Below, piece by piece: positions 1 to 10,714 of a stretch of 64,000 bases of DNA. Under the pieces are notes generated by a model. It did not search any database. It was not told the origin of the DNA and saw nothing but the letters and a program-made list of their open reading frames with translations. The DNA comes from BOG-908 sp963795825. Lineage in GTDB: Bacteria > Pseudomonadota > Alphaproteobacteria > Acetobacterales > Acetobacteraceae. The translations under genes and the position numbers were made by a program. The DNA is taken from the NCBI GenBank assembly GCA_963795825.1, contig CAWCIW010000001.1, positions 620,001 through 684,000 of the forward strand, given 5' to 3'. Position 1 is the first letter of the stretch. Every line of letters begins with the position of its first letter.

Positions 1-255
1 CTCGCGCACCTGCACGGGCAGTTCCTGCGCGCTCGGGCAGCCGGGCGCGGTCAGCGTCATCTCCACCTTCACGGCGCCGGCGTCGCTGATCTCCACGGCA
101 TAGATCAGCCCGAGCTCATAGATGTTCACCGGGATTTCCGGATCGTAGATCGTGGCGATTGCATCCAGCAGCGCGGTCTCGCCTGGCAGCGCGATTGCCT
201 CGCCCTCCGGAGTCCATGTGCCGATCACGGCGGCGGTGTGCTCTGGGTCAGTCAC
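1..255 (-). CDS. sufT: SufT-like Fe-S assembly protein (MIP18/DUF59), C-terminus beyond window
   Basis: The reading frame starts at a GTG at 255, whose GTGA overlaps the sufU stop, with an AAGGAGG ribosome binding site inside the 3' end of sufU. It runs off the left edge, so only about 85 residues are visible. The sequence carries the DUF59/MIP18 hallmarks: a TIYDPEIPVNIYELGLIY segment near residues 35-52 and the conserved reactive cysteine in APGCPSAQELP near residue 75. Proteins of this family help mature or deliver Fe-S clusters and usually sit at the end of suf operons in alphaproteobacteria. Its translational coupling to sufU supports that role here. The family also includes PaaD-like proteins of phenylacetate oxidation, but the context favours SufT. 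Confidence 0.85.
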   Translation of the reverse strand, partial: MTDPEHTAAVIGTWTPEGEAIALPGETALLDAIATIYDPEIPVNIYELGLIYAVEISDAGAVKVEMTLTAPGCPSAQELPVQVRE

Positions 256-706
256 GCGGCAACCTCCTTGGCGCTGTCGAGCGCCGCGATCAACGCGGAC
301 CACGGCAATGTCGCACATTTCACGCGGCTGCGATATTCGGACACGCCCGATAGCGGCTGCAACATCGCCATTGCGGTATCCGCCGATGTGGTGCTGCCGG
401 TGCGCGCAAGCTCGCCGAACTCGGCGGCGAGTGCGCGTATGCCGGCGTCGTCGCGCCCGCGCACCACTTCGGCCATCAAATCCGCCGACGCCAGCGAAAT
501 GGCGCAGCCGCGCGCCTCGAAAGCCGCCTGTTGCACCGTGGCATCGGGTGCGAAACGCACGCGCACTTCCACCTGGTCGCCGCAGAGCGGGTTCTCGCCG
601 GCCGCGCAGGCGTCGAACGGTTCCATGCGATGCATGTGGTGCGGATTGCGACCGCGATCCAGGATGATGTTCTGGTAGAGGTCGCGCACATCTTCGAACG
701 GCGCGC

Positions 707-710
<4 letters not shown>
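252..710 (-). CDS. sufU: SufU-type Fe-S cluster scaffold / sulfur-transfer protein
   Basis: A 152-residue NifU-N/IscU-like protein. Three cysteines in the expected places are visible: in NPLCGD near residue 40 (with the following Asp), in EARGCAIS near 66, and in SRVKCATLPW near 130. In SufU these residues bind zinc or a nascent cluster and accept persulfide sulfur from SufS. The start at 710 gives MSAPFEDVRDLYQ and overlaps the sufS stop by four bases, so the gene is translationally coupled inside the suf operon. A longer upstream extension is open but lies inside sufS and is not expected. Expected to act in the cytoplasm together with SufS. Confidence 0.9.
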
Positions 711-1959
<1,249 letters not shown>

Positions 1960-1963
<4 letters not shown>

Positions 1964-3225
1964 CCTTCGTGTCTCCACCAGGCGGCGATCACATCGTCCA
2001 GCATCGTGCGCGCTGCGTCGTCGGCCACCATGTCCAAAGCTTCGCCGAGGAACGCCTGCACCAGCATGGCGCGCGCTTCGGCCTGCGGAATGCCCCGGCT
2101 CGTCAGATAGAATATCTGCTCGGCATCGAGCTCGCCGACCGTCGCGCCGTGGCTGCATTTCACGTCGTCCGCGAAAATCTCCAGCTGCGGCTTGCAATCT
2201 ATCTCGGCGTCGGGCGATAGCAGCAGCGCCTGGTTCATCTGGTAGCCGTCGGTTTTCTGCGCCGCGCGGGCCACCTCGATCTTGCCCTGGAACACGCCGC
2301 GGGCATGGCCGGCGAGCACGTGTTTCACCGTCTGGCGAGAGGCGCAATGCGGCGCCTCGTGGCTCACCACGGTGGTGAAGTCGCTGTGCTGCGTACCGCG
2401 AAGTAGCTGCGCCGCGTTGATTGCCGCGTGGCCGCCGGCGCCGTGCAATCGCGCGTGTATTTCGGTGCGCGCCACGCGGCCGCCGGCCGAGAGCGTGAAG
2501 CCGTCGTAGGTCCCGCGCGCCGCGATGTCGGCATAGATCGTCGCGAGATGAAAGGCAGCGGGCCCCTCGTTCTGCAGCCGCACATGGGCGAGTGCCGCGC
2601 CTTCAGCCAGCACGATCTCGGTTACCGGATTATGCAGATATTGCCCGTAACCGCTGGCGACCTCGATGAGCGTCAGCTTGGCACCGGCGGCCAGCGATAT
2701 CGTGTGGCGCGGATGGAAGGCCACCGGGGTTCCATGTATGTCGCGGCCGACGCTCACCAGAACGATGCAGCCTGCATCTACGCCTTCGGCCACCTCGATG
2801 ATGGCGCCATCCTCGGCGAGCATGGTGTTGAGGGCCACAAGCCGCTCGCGTTCCGGGTTGGCCAGCGCGCCGAATTCGGCATTGGCGGCAAACGAGCGCA
2901 CGCTGGCCAGTGCCGGCAAAACGGATTGCGCGCTGCTGAACCTTCCCTGCACGAATACCAAACGCGGCAGGTTCGCCAATCCGCCGAGATCGGGCAGATC
3001 GTCATCGCCGGTGAAGCCGGAGGCCTCCGTCAGCGCCTCGTGGAAACGCGCGTCGCCGAGCGGGGCAAGATTGGTGTAGCGCCAGCCCTCCTCGCGCAGA
3101 TGCGGCAAGCCCGCGGCGAGCAATATATCGCGCGCGGCGCGGCGCGGCGCGGGATCGCCGGGCAGTCGGCCGGTCAGGCCTTCGTAGCGCGCGAGAAAGC
3201 CCGTAGCGGTATCAGAGGCGTTCAT
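1960..3225 (-). CDS. sufD: SufD, Fe-S cluster assembly scaffold subunit
   Basis: A 421-residue SufB/SufD-family beta-helix protein. The N-terminus (MNASDTATGFLARYEGLTG) and an EEGWRYTNLAPL segment near residue 45 are typical of SufD. The C-terminal half holds the family core, including HxAPHCxSRQTVKHVL and a DDVKCSHGATVGELDAEQIFYL stretch with the Cys and His known to matter in SufBCD. SufD pairs with SufB and two SufC ATPases to build clusters in the cytoplasm. Its start overlaps the sufC stop by four bases and its stop overlaps the sufS start, so it is tightly coupled in the operon. Confidence 0.93.
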
Positions 3226-3972
3226 GCCGCCTCCGCGATCACCTGCGCGTAGCCCTGCGCTTCCAGCGCACGCGCAAGGTCCGCACCGCCGCTGCGCACG
3301 ATTCGCCCATGCACCAGAACATGCACCATGTCGGGCACGATATGGTCGAGCAGGCGCTGGTGATGCGTGATCACCAGCGCGGAAAAACCAGGCGCGCGCA
3401 GGGCGCTCACGCCTTCGCCCACGATCTTCAGCGCGTCGATGTCCAGCCCGCTATCCGTCTCGTCCAGTATGGCGAGCTTCGGGCGCAGCATCGTCATCTG
3501 CAGAACCTCGTTGCGCTTCTTCTCGCCGCCGGAGAAGCCGACATTGACGTTACGCTTCAGCATATCATCCGGCATTTGCAGGCGTTTGGCTTCCGCGCGG
3601 GCCAATTTGAGGAACTGCGCGGCATCGAGCTCCGCTTCGCCGCGCGCGCGGCGCACCGCATTGACGGCGGTGCGCAGGAAATTCGCATTGCCAACGCCTG
3701 GCAGTTCCACCGGCGCCTGGAAGGCCAGGAACAACCCGGCCTGCGCGCGCACTTCCGGCTCCATCGCGAGCAGATCGGCGCCGTCGAACGTGGCGGTGCC
3801 CGCGGTGACGGTGAAATTCGTCGCGGCCGGACAGCACATAAGACAGTGTGGATTTGCCGGAGCCGTTCGGCCCCATGATGGCGTGAACCTGGCCGTCAGG
3901 CACCACCAGGTCGATGCCGCGCAGAATCGGCTTGTCGCCTATGCTGGCATGAAGATTGCGAATTTCCAGCAT
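3222..3972 (-). CDS. sufC: SufC ATPase (one apparent frameshift)
   Basis: ABC-type ATPase of the SufBCD complex, about 250 residues if the frame is repaired. The first part (start 3972, MLEIRNLHASIGDKP) contains Walker A GPNGSGKST near residue 35. The second part contains the signature SGGEKKRNE, Walker B LAILDETDSGLDID and the H-loop (VITHHQRLLD). The two parts are in different frames. The switch lies at about 3815-3830, where the expected sequence after SYVLSGRD would continue as NFTVTAGTATFDG. A single-base indel there restores a full SufC with all catalytic motifs. Because every neighbour is intact and SufC is essential for the complex, I regard the break as probable sequence error rather than a true loss. 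Confidence 0.88.
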
Positions 3973-3976
3973 CGTG

Positions 3977-5458
<1,482 letters not shown>

Positions 5459-5470
5459 ACGAACTTATCC

Positions 5471-5938
5471 TTACGCGGCAGGCTGGGCGTGAGCGGGAAC
5501 CGCATGTGGCGGTGACGTCTGTAGTGGGAAGCCCGGCGGCAGGCGGGCGGCTTCCATGTCGGCCAGGCTGATGGCGCCCAGGGCGGCGCGTATCGCGGCG
5601 TTCACCGGATCCCAACGGCCGCGCATCGGGCAGACGTGGCCGCTTTCGCAGCCGCCGCCATCCACGCAGGCGGTCAGCACCACCGGGCCATCTATCGCGG
5701 TGATCACGTCCGATACCGGGATCGACGCGAGCGGCCGCGCCAGCCGATAGCCGCCGCGCGCGCCGCGCTGGGAGATCACGAGGCCACGCGAGGTCATCGC
5801 TTTGAGCACCTTGGCGACGGTGGGCTCCGGCAATCCGATCGCCGCGGCGATGCCAGGCGACGTCTGCACGGCGCCGTCCTGGGACAGGCGCACCAGCACC
5901 ACGACGGCATAGTCGGTCAGTTTGGACAGACGGAACAT
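5471..5938 (-). CDS. Rrf2/IscR-family Fe-S-responsive regulator of the suf operon
   Basis: A 155-residue winged-helix regulator beginning MFRLSKLTDYAVVVLVRLSQ at 5938; the frame stays open upstream, but this start matches the family N-terminus. The HTH is followed by the RGARGGYRLARP wing. The cluster-binding motif is C-x5-C-x5-C (CVDGGGC then ESGHVC), exactly the IscR spacing, so a [2Fe-2S] cluster is likely. It is the first gene of the suf operon, which suggests autoregulation of Fe-S assembly by cluster supply. In alphaproteobacteria this position is usually called the 'SUF system Fe-S cluster assembly regulator'. The C-terminal tail (about 25 Ala/Pro-rich residues) is not conserved. Confidence 0.9.
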   Translation of the reverse strand: MFRLSKLTDYAVVVLVRLSQDGAVQTSPGIAAAIGLPEPTVAKVLKAMTSRGLVISQRGARGGYRLARPLASIPVSDVITAIDGPVVLTACVDGGGCESGHVCPMRGRWDPVNAAIRAALGAISLADMEAARLPPGFPLQTSPPHAVPAHAQPAA

Positions 5939-6042
5939 TGATGGCCCTGGGTTAACGGACCGGCGCAGTCCGGATTGAGAGATGCTGTCAGGGGCCTGGG
6001 CAGTCAAGAGACAACTCGCTTGTTGTTCAGGCGGTGGGCGAA

Positions 6043-6094
6043 GAGGGAGGAAGAAAACAGTCCTTTTTCGAGAAAGGACCAAAAAGCTTTTGCT
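6043..6094 (+). repeat. Family A hairpin repeat, single unit (GTCC type)
   Basis: Single copy of the A/T hairpin repeat: AGTCC, T-run, CGAG, A-run, GGACC, then AAAAAGCTTTTGCT. It lies in the 322-bp divergent gap between the suf regulator (start 5938) and the small secreted gene at 6261. No partner unit is visible. The remainder of the gap shows no gene that I can support. Confidence 0.8.
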
Positions 6095-6260
6095 ACGTTC
6101 GCCTGCGCGGCGGCTTGGGCTGTGTCTGCAGGCTTGCGCGCCGGCAGACATATTGCGGGCCTCTATGCAGTCGCATAGCAACGCTGAATCACCGCGCCAG
6201 CGACGGAAACAGGCAATGCTGTCTCGCGTTGCACCATCACATCAAAGGGGTGTTCTAACC

Positions 6261-6512
6261 ATGTCAGTCAAAATCCTCGCCGTAGCCGTGTTCCTTGCCG
6301 CACCGTTCTCCGCCTATGCGGCCGGCTGCGTATCAGGCGCGGCCGTCGGCGGCGTCGCAGGCCATGTCGCTGGTCACCATGCCGTGCTCGGTGCCGCAGC
6401 CGGCTGCGCGATCGGCCACCACGAAGCCCATGTGCAAGCGAAAAAGGCCGCGGCCGCCCAGGCTGCCGCCGCCCAGCCCGCGCCGGCTCCCGCCGCGCAG
6501 CCGCACAACTGA
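6261..6512 (+). CDS. Small secreted glycine-zipper-like protein
   Basis: An 83-residue protein with a clear Sec signal peptide (MSVKILAVAVFLAAPFSAYA, cleavage expected after residue 20). The mature part begins AGCVSGAAVGGVAGHVAGHH, a Gly/Ala small-residue pattern similar to glycine-zipper domains, contains two cysteines, and ends in an Ala/Pro/Gln-rich tail. A weak AAAGGGG motif lies upstream of the ATG. Function is unknown; such small exported proteins are common in Acetobacteraceae and may sit in the envelope. It is transcribed divergently from the suf operon and convergently with the next gene. Confidence 0.7.
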   Translation: MSVKILAVAVFLAAPFSAYAAGCVSGAAVGGVAGHVAGHHAVLGAAAGCAIGHHEAHVQAKKAAAAQAAAAQPAPAPAAQPHN

Positions 6513-6559
6513 CGGCCTGCCCGCCCGCCGCGTGTCACCACGCGGCGGGCGTTCCCGCC

Positions 6560-8130
6560 TCAGGTGAAAATGGAAGCTGTCACGCCGGTGAAGCCGAAGA
6601 GCACGATATGGGTGTCGTCGGACAGGGTGAGGGCGGTGTTACCGCCGGCCACCGTCTCGGATGCTACAGCCGCCTGCGCCTCGCCTGATCCATAGCCGCT
6701 CAGGTTCAGCGTATCGCCCGTGTTGAAGCCGAGGATGTTGGTGTTGCCGGCCTCGGCGCCGCTGACGAAATCGAATTGCGTGGTGCCGCTGCCGGACAGG
6801 AACACGTCCTGTGTGCCGGTCGCGCCGAAGATCGTGTTGGCTGCCCCGCTGGCCACCACCGTGCTGGTGCCGGCGCCTGCCTGCACCACCGTGTTGCCGG
6901 TGCCGCCGGTAAAATACAGGTCGTGGCCACTGGCAGCGGCGCCGGTGAGCGTGGTGTTGCCGCCTGCCGCCACCAGAACCTGTGGTGCGATGCCGGACGC
7001 GGTCAGCACGCCGCCAAACGCGCTCACCAGCGTGGTCGGGCCGGAGCCGCTATTCAGCACATCCTGCCCGCTGGTGCCGCCATAGATCACGTCGAAGCCG
7101 AACCCGCCCGCGGCCGTCAACACGCCGGTGCCGCCCACCACGGTCGCATTGTTGTCGCCGCCGGTGAAATTCAGCGTGCCGCCGGCGCCGCCGAACACCA
7201 GCAGGCCGCCGGACAGCGCGCTCACGGTGTCGATCACCACGTTGTCGCCGCTTGCGCCGACCACGGTCTGGTAGCCCGCCGCGCCGGTGCTGTCGGCCTG
7301 CACGACCAGCGTACCGCTCTCCAGGAAGATCGCGCCGGTGCCGGCAGCACCTGCGCCCACCAGGGTCAGCGTCGCGTCCTCCACGTTGGTGCCGCCGCTA
7401 TAGGTGTTCGGCGCGTCGAAGATCAGGTCGCCGGTGGTCACCGACACCACGCCCGCGCCGGAGATCCCGCCCGCTACGGTAACCGCCACGCCCGGATCGC
7501 TCCCCAGCGTGAGGACGTGCCCGGCTGCGACGGTGATCGCCTCGGCCAATGTCGCGGAACCGGTGGCCGCGCCCACCGCCTCGGCGATATAGACCGTGCC
7601 GTCGCCGGCCAGCGCGAGCGTGCCGCCGCCGAAATCGGCGCTGGTGTCGAAATTGACGGTGCCGCCGTTGCCGAGCACCAGGTCGCCGGCGAAGGTGGCG
7701 CCCTGCGTCACGTAGAGCTGGTTGACGGTGAGCGGCGCGCTGGCGGTCCAGTCCGCGCCGGCGCCTGTCACCAGCGCCACATCCGCGCTGCCGCCGGCCG
7801 ACGCCAGGGTGCCGTCCACTTCCAGGAAGGTGCCGGCGGCAAAGGCCACGCCGGCGGTGTCGGTGACGTCCGCGGTGGCCGCGATGTCGACATAGGCGTT
7901 GTCCGTGGCGGTCAGGCCGCCGCGCCGTCGATCGTCAGGGCGCCGGCGAAGGTCACGTTGTCGGCGTCCACCGTGATGGCCGATACGCTGGCGTTTCCGC
8001 TTACGGTGTAGAGGTTTCCGCCGGTGGCGAAGCTCGCGCTGTCCGCGGCACCTGGCGTGCCGGTGGGGGTCCAGTCGGCGGCATTGTTCCAGTTGCCGCC
8101 GTCGATCGCGGTCCAGGTGTAGGACGTCAC
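6560..8130 (-). CDS. Beta-strand-repeat surface/adhesin-like protein (one frameshift)
   Basis: About 520 residues of low-complexity Gly/Ala/Thr/Val beta-repeat sequence, like autotransporter passenger or hemolysin-type repeats. The N-terminus, from a GTG at 8130 behind an AAGGGAG site, reads TSYTWTAIDGGNWNNAADWT, then PGAADSASFATGG. This pattern is shared with the product at 43642 (W-SG...NW...PGPNDVAII). The C-terminus has hemolysin-like nonapeptide-style segments (GGTGNTVVQAGAGTSTVV, FDFVSGAEAGNTNILGF, DTLNLSGYG). The N- and C-terminal parts are in different frames, with the switch near 7917-7925 in a GCGGCGG run. Either a one-base sequence error or slippage in that run would explain it. 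No signal peptide is evident, as is usual for type I or T2SS-exported repeat proteins; the export route is unknown. Confidence 0.65.
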
Positions 8131-8170
8131 TTCGTTGCTCCCTTGGTCTTTGGCTGAGATTGGCGGATCG

Positions 8171-8314
8171 AGGGAAAGCAAGGAAGGCCTTCTTTTTCGA
8201 GAAAAAGAAGCAAAAAGCTTTTGGTCCCTGTCGGGGAGCGCTTCCCCAACACCCGACAGGGAGCAAAAGCTTTTTGGTCTTTTTTCTCGAAAAAGGACTG
8301 CTTGCTTACTTGCC
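8171..8314. repeat. Family A hairpin repeat, inverted pair (CTTC left, GTCC right)
   Basis: Left unit (GGCCTTC, T-run, CGAG, A-run, GAAGC, AAAAAGCTTTTGG) and inverted right unit (AGCAAAAGCTTTTTGGTC ... GGACTGCTTGC) flank a short core. The core is itself palindromic (CCCTGTCGGG ... CCCGACAGGG). It lies between two minus-strand genes, and its right end overlaps the stop codon of the lytic transglycosylase gene. It may act as a terminator, but this is inferred from position. Confidence 0.85.
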
Positions 8315-8710
8315 TGAAAACAGTCGGGCCGCCCGCGATTGCACCAAAGCCTGGTACGCGCGGTTCAGCGGCGGCGTGTGCGAGTGGTAATCCCCGATCG
8401 CCAGCATCAGGTCGCCACCGCGCGCGCGGCGATATTCCCACAGGATCGCGCCGGCAATCCGTATCGAGAAACAGCCGTCATCGGTCAGCCTGGCGCGCAC
8501 CGCGGCGGGCGCCAGGCCCAGCGCGCGCGCCATCACCGGCACCCATAGCGTGTTGACCTGCATCAGCCCGAGATCGGCCGAACCGTCCGTATTGGCGTGC
8601 ACGGCGCCCGGCCAGCCGCCCTCGACCGCCTGTATCGACGGCAGCACGCGCGGCGGAAACGACGCGATCTGCGCCGCGGCGATCATGCAGGCGAGGAACG
8701 GCACGGCCAT
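8306..8710 (-). CDS. Lytic transglycosylase (SLT domain), exported
   Basis: A protein of about 134 residues from the start at 8710, which gives a signal-peptide-like MAVPFLACMIAAAQIASFPP; an ATG at 8770 would add 20 residues. The SLT-type fold is supported by the catalytic Glu region (IQAVEGGWPG), NTDGSADLGLMQVNTLWVP (the GLMQVN motif), and a late AILWEYRRARGG / AIGDYHSHTP segment. Short SLT proteins of this kind often locally open peptidoglycan for envelope machines such as secretion systems. It is divergent from gspG (149 bp apart), so a link with type II secretion is possible but unproven. The stop codon lies inside the adjoining hairpin repeat. Confidence 0.75.
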   Translation of the reverse strand: MAVPFLACMIAAAQIASFPPRVLPSIQAVEGGWPGAVHANTDGSADLGLMQVNTLWVPVMARALGLAPAAVRARLTDDGCFSIRIAGAILWEYRRARGGDLMLAIGDYHSHTPPLNRAYQALVQSRAARLFSGK

Positions 8711-8858
8711 GCCAGCCAGATGCCACGCCGCCGCCCCGGCGGGCAAGCGTTCCGGCGTCCGCGCCAGCATGGAGAGAGCTTCACGCGCGCCCGGCTTGCA
8801 GGCCCGCCCACCAGGCCGCATTAGAGGCGCACGCACCACGCCAGGCGGGAGATCCACC

Positions 8859-9293
8859 GTGACGCAGCCGGACACCACCGCCGACGATGCCGGCTTCACG
8901 CTCCTCGAGCTGCTGGTGGTGATCGCGATCCTCGGCCTGCTCGTCGCCTTTGTGGCGCCCGCCGCGCTGCGCCAGCTCGGTGTCGCCAAAACCTCGGTGG
9001 CCCGCCAGCAGGTGGAGCGGCTCGGCTCCGTGCTGGATCTCTACAAGCTGGACGTGGGCTCCTACCCGACCACGGAGCAGGGTATCGCGGCACTGGTGTC
9101 CAAACCCTCCGACGTGGAGAACTGGAACGGCCCGTATCTGAAGGGCGAGCAGCAGCCGAAGGACCCCTGGACGCACCCGTGGCTCTACCGCGCGCCCTCC
9201 ACCCGCTCCGGCCACGATTATGACCTCTGCTCGGCGGGGCCGAGCGGGAAGGGGACGGAGCCGGGCGAGGGCGACGCGATCTGTAACCCGTAA
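8859..9293 (+). CDS. gspG: GspG, type II secretion major pseudopilin
   Basis: A 144-residue pseudopilin from a GTG at 8859 (GGCGGGAGA upstream). The prepilin cleavage and methylation motif is AGFTLLELLVVIAILGLLVAF, with Glu at mature position 5. It is followed by the GspG-specific region DLYKLDVGSYPTTEQGIAALV and a C-terminal calcium-loop-like part (WTHPWLYRAPSTRSGHDYDL). GspG forms the shaft of the periplasmic pseudopilus. The minor pseudopilins gspHIJK lie 12 kb downstream and no other T2SS gene is next to it, so the system is split. It is followed after 5 nt by a small permease gene. Confidence 0.93.
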   Translation: MTQPDTTADDAGFTLLELLVVIAILGLLVAFVAPAALRQLGVAKTSVARQQVERLGSVLDLYKLDVGSYPTTEQGIAALVSKPSDVENWNGPYLKGEQQPKDPWTHPWLYRAPSTRSGHDYDLCSAGPSGKGTEPGEGDAICNP

Positions 9294-9298
9294 GCCGC

Positions 9299-9763
9299 GT
9301 GCGCTCGCCGCTTCTCCTGGGTATGTGGTCGCTGCTTGCCGGCGCGGGCATTCCGCTGATCGGGGTGCTCAACGGCTTCATGGCGCGCACGATCGGCAAC
9401 CCGCTCAGCGCCACGGCACTGATGTTCGCGATCGCGTTCCTGGCGGCGCTCGGGTTGTCGCTGCCTTTCTACGGTGTGGCGGGATTCGGCCGGATCGGAT
9501 CGGCGCCGCTGATGAGCTTCGGGCCGGGTTTGCTGATTGCGTTCTATGCGTTGTCGGCGACGATCGTGATCCCGCGGTTTGGCGCCGGCAATTTCATCGC
9601 GTTCATTCTGGTGGCGCAGCTTGCCACCGCGGCGGCGGTCGATCAGTTCGGGCTGTTTGGGCTGGCGCGCCAGCCGGCCAATGCGGCTCGGCTGGCGGGA
9701 TTTGTGCTGATACTGTGTGGGGTGGCTTTGATGACGGTGGCTGGGCGGCGGGCGGGGCCGTAA
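9299..9763 (+). CDS. DMT/YdcZ-like (DUF606) small integral membrane permease
   Basis: A 154-residue, very hydrophobic protein with about five membrane segments (LLLGMWSLLAGAGIPLIGVL, ALMFAIAFLAALGLSLPFY, LLIAFYALSATIVIPRF, FIAFILVAQLATAAAV, LAGFVLILCGVALMTVAG). The pattern matches the DUF606/YdcZ group of the drug/metabolite transporter superfamily, half-size proteins that often work as pairs. The start is a GTG five bases after the gspG stop. A second member of the family is encoded at 42610-43053 on the minus strand. The substrate is unknown. Confidence 0.75.
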   Translation: MRSPLLLGMWSLLAGAGIPLIGVLNGFMARTIGNPLSATALMFAIAFLAALGLSLPFYGVAGFGRIGSAPLMSFGPGLLIAFYALSATIVIPRFGAGNFIAFILVAQLATAAAVDQFGLFGLARQPANAARLAGFVLILCGVALMTVAGRRAGP

Positions 9764-9947
9764 GGCAAGGCAAGCAGTCCTTTTTTGAAAAAAAGGACCA
9801 AAAAACTTTTGCTCCGTTTGCCTGCACCAAGGCCTGCCCTGCTTCTGCCGCCAGCCGCGTTTGCCGCCTGGATGAAGCCTCCGTGCAGCTGGAGGACGCA
9901 AAAGGTTTTTTGGTCCTTTTTTTCAAAAAAGGACTGCTTCCTTGCCT
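9764..9947. repeat. Family A hairpin repeat, inverted pair (GTCC both sides)
   Basis: Fills the whole gap between convergent genes: it begins at the permease stop (TAAGGCAAGGCAAGCAGTCC) and ends on the stop codon of the flavin-oxidase-like gene (GGACTGCTTCCTTGCCTAA). Both units carry GTCC/GGAC stems around TTTTTTGAAAAAAA-type centres, separated by a roughly 100-bp G+C-rich core. The position suits a bidirectional terminator. Confidence 0.85.
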
Positions 9948-10488
9948 AAGGCACCACCCAAACAGCCCCACCATCCGCACCAAACCGCGCCCTCCGGTGC
10001 GCGCCCTCCGCCAGATGCAGCCAGTCCACCGTAAGCACCGACAGCCGGATCACGCAGAACACGCGCCGCGCCTCACCTTCCGAAGCGTCGGGTGTGGGAT
10101 TGTCCGCCGACGGCAGCAGCGTGCCCGGGCCGGGCTGCACCCGGTAGGTGGCGCGCGTCTGCGGCCGTAAGGCGGCCCAGCTTTCGTCGGCCACCACATC
10201 GTTCGTGTGCAGGCTGGCGTGGCCCGCGGCGCGCAACTGGATGCGGCCGGCGGCGTCCCAGCCGTGCAAGGTGGCGGCCGGGGCGGCCTGCAGCTCGGCG
10301 AATTTGCGGGATCTGGTGTCGGTATGAACGTCCAGCGCCAGGCCGGCGAAGCGGCGCAGCACCACGGTGCGTATCTGCGGCGCGCCGTCCAGCCCGATCG
10401 TGCCGAGCGCCAGGTTGCGCCACGGGCTGCCGGGGTCGGCAGCACCCCGGGCGAAATGTGCCTCCCAGTCCGGAAATGCTTCAGGCAA
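9946..10488 (-). CDS. Pyridoxamine 5'-phosphate oxidase-family FMN-binding protein
   Basis: About 180 residues from a TTG at 10488 (MPEAFPDWEAHFARG), preceded by AAGAAGGGA at a good distance; no ATG fits. The N-terminal split-barrel signature is visible: WRNLALGTIGLDGAPQIR followed by TVVLRRFAG, then DTRSRKFAELQ and an RIQLRAAGHASLH strand. This is the arrangement of PNPOx-like Alr4036-type proteins that bind FMN. The exact substrate (PNP/PMP or another compound) cannot be told from sequence. It converges with the permease gene, with only the repeat between them. Confidence 0.75.
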   Translation of the reverse strand: MPEAFPDWEAHFARGAADPGSPWRNLALGTIGLDGAPQIRTVVLRRFAGLALDVHTDTRSRKFAELQAAPAATLHGWDAAGRIQLRAAGHASLHTNDVVADESWAALRPQTRATYRVQPGPGTLLPSADNPTPDASEGEARRVFCVIRLSVLTVDWLHLAEGAHRRARFGADGGAVWVVP

Positions 10489-10580
10489 GCGTGGTCCCTT
10501 CTTCCTGCGGCGCGATCGTACAGGCCAGCAGCGCCAGACTCCCCGGCGCGCGCAAAGCAACGTCACAGCACTAGATTTCG

Positions 10581-10640
10581 GCTTCTTTTTTGCAAAGAAG
10601 ACTTCTTTTATCGCAAAGGAGACTTCTTTTTTGCAAAGGA
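10581..10640 (+). repeat. Three tandem 20-bp units, degenerate half-hairpins
   Basis: Three head-to-tail 20-bp units (10581-10600, 10601-10620, 10621-10640) of the form (A/G)CTTCTTTTTTGCAAAGRA. Each looks like one decayed core of the family A hairpin. They lie in the divergent gap between the flavin-oxidase-like gene (start 10488) and malate synthase (start 10715). No other family A site in the window is arranged in tandem. Confidence 0.75.
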
Positions 10641-10714
10641 GAAATGCCGTCCTTCCCCTTGCCTTACCGCTCCAACAAGGCAAAACACCCCCGGATCAAG
10701 GGACTCACCAACAT

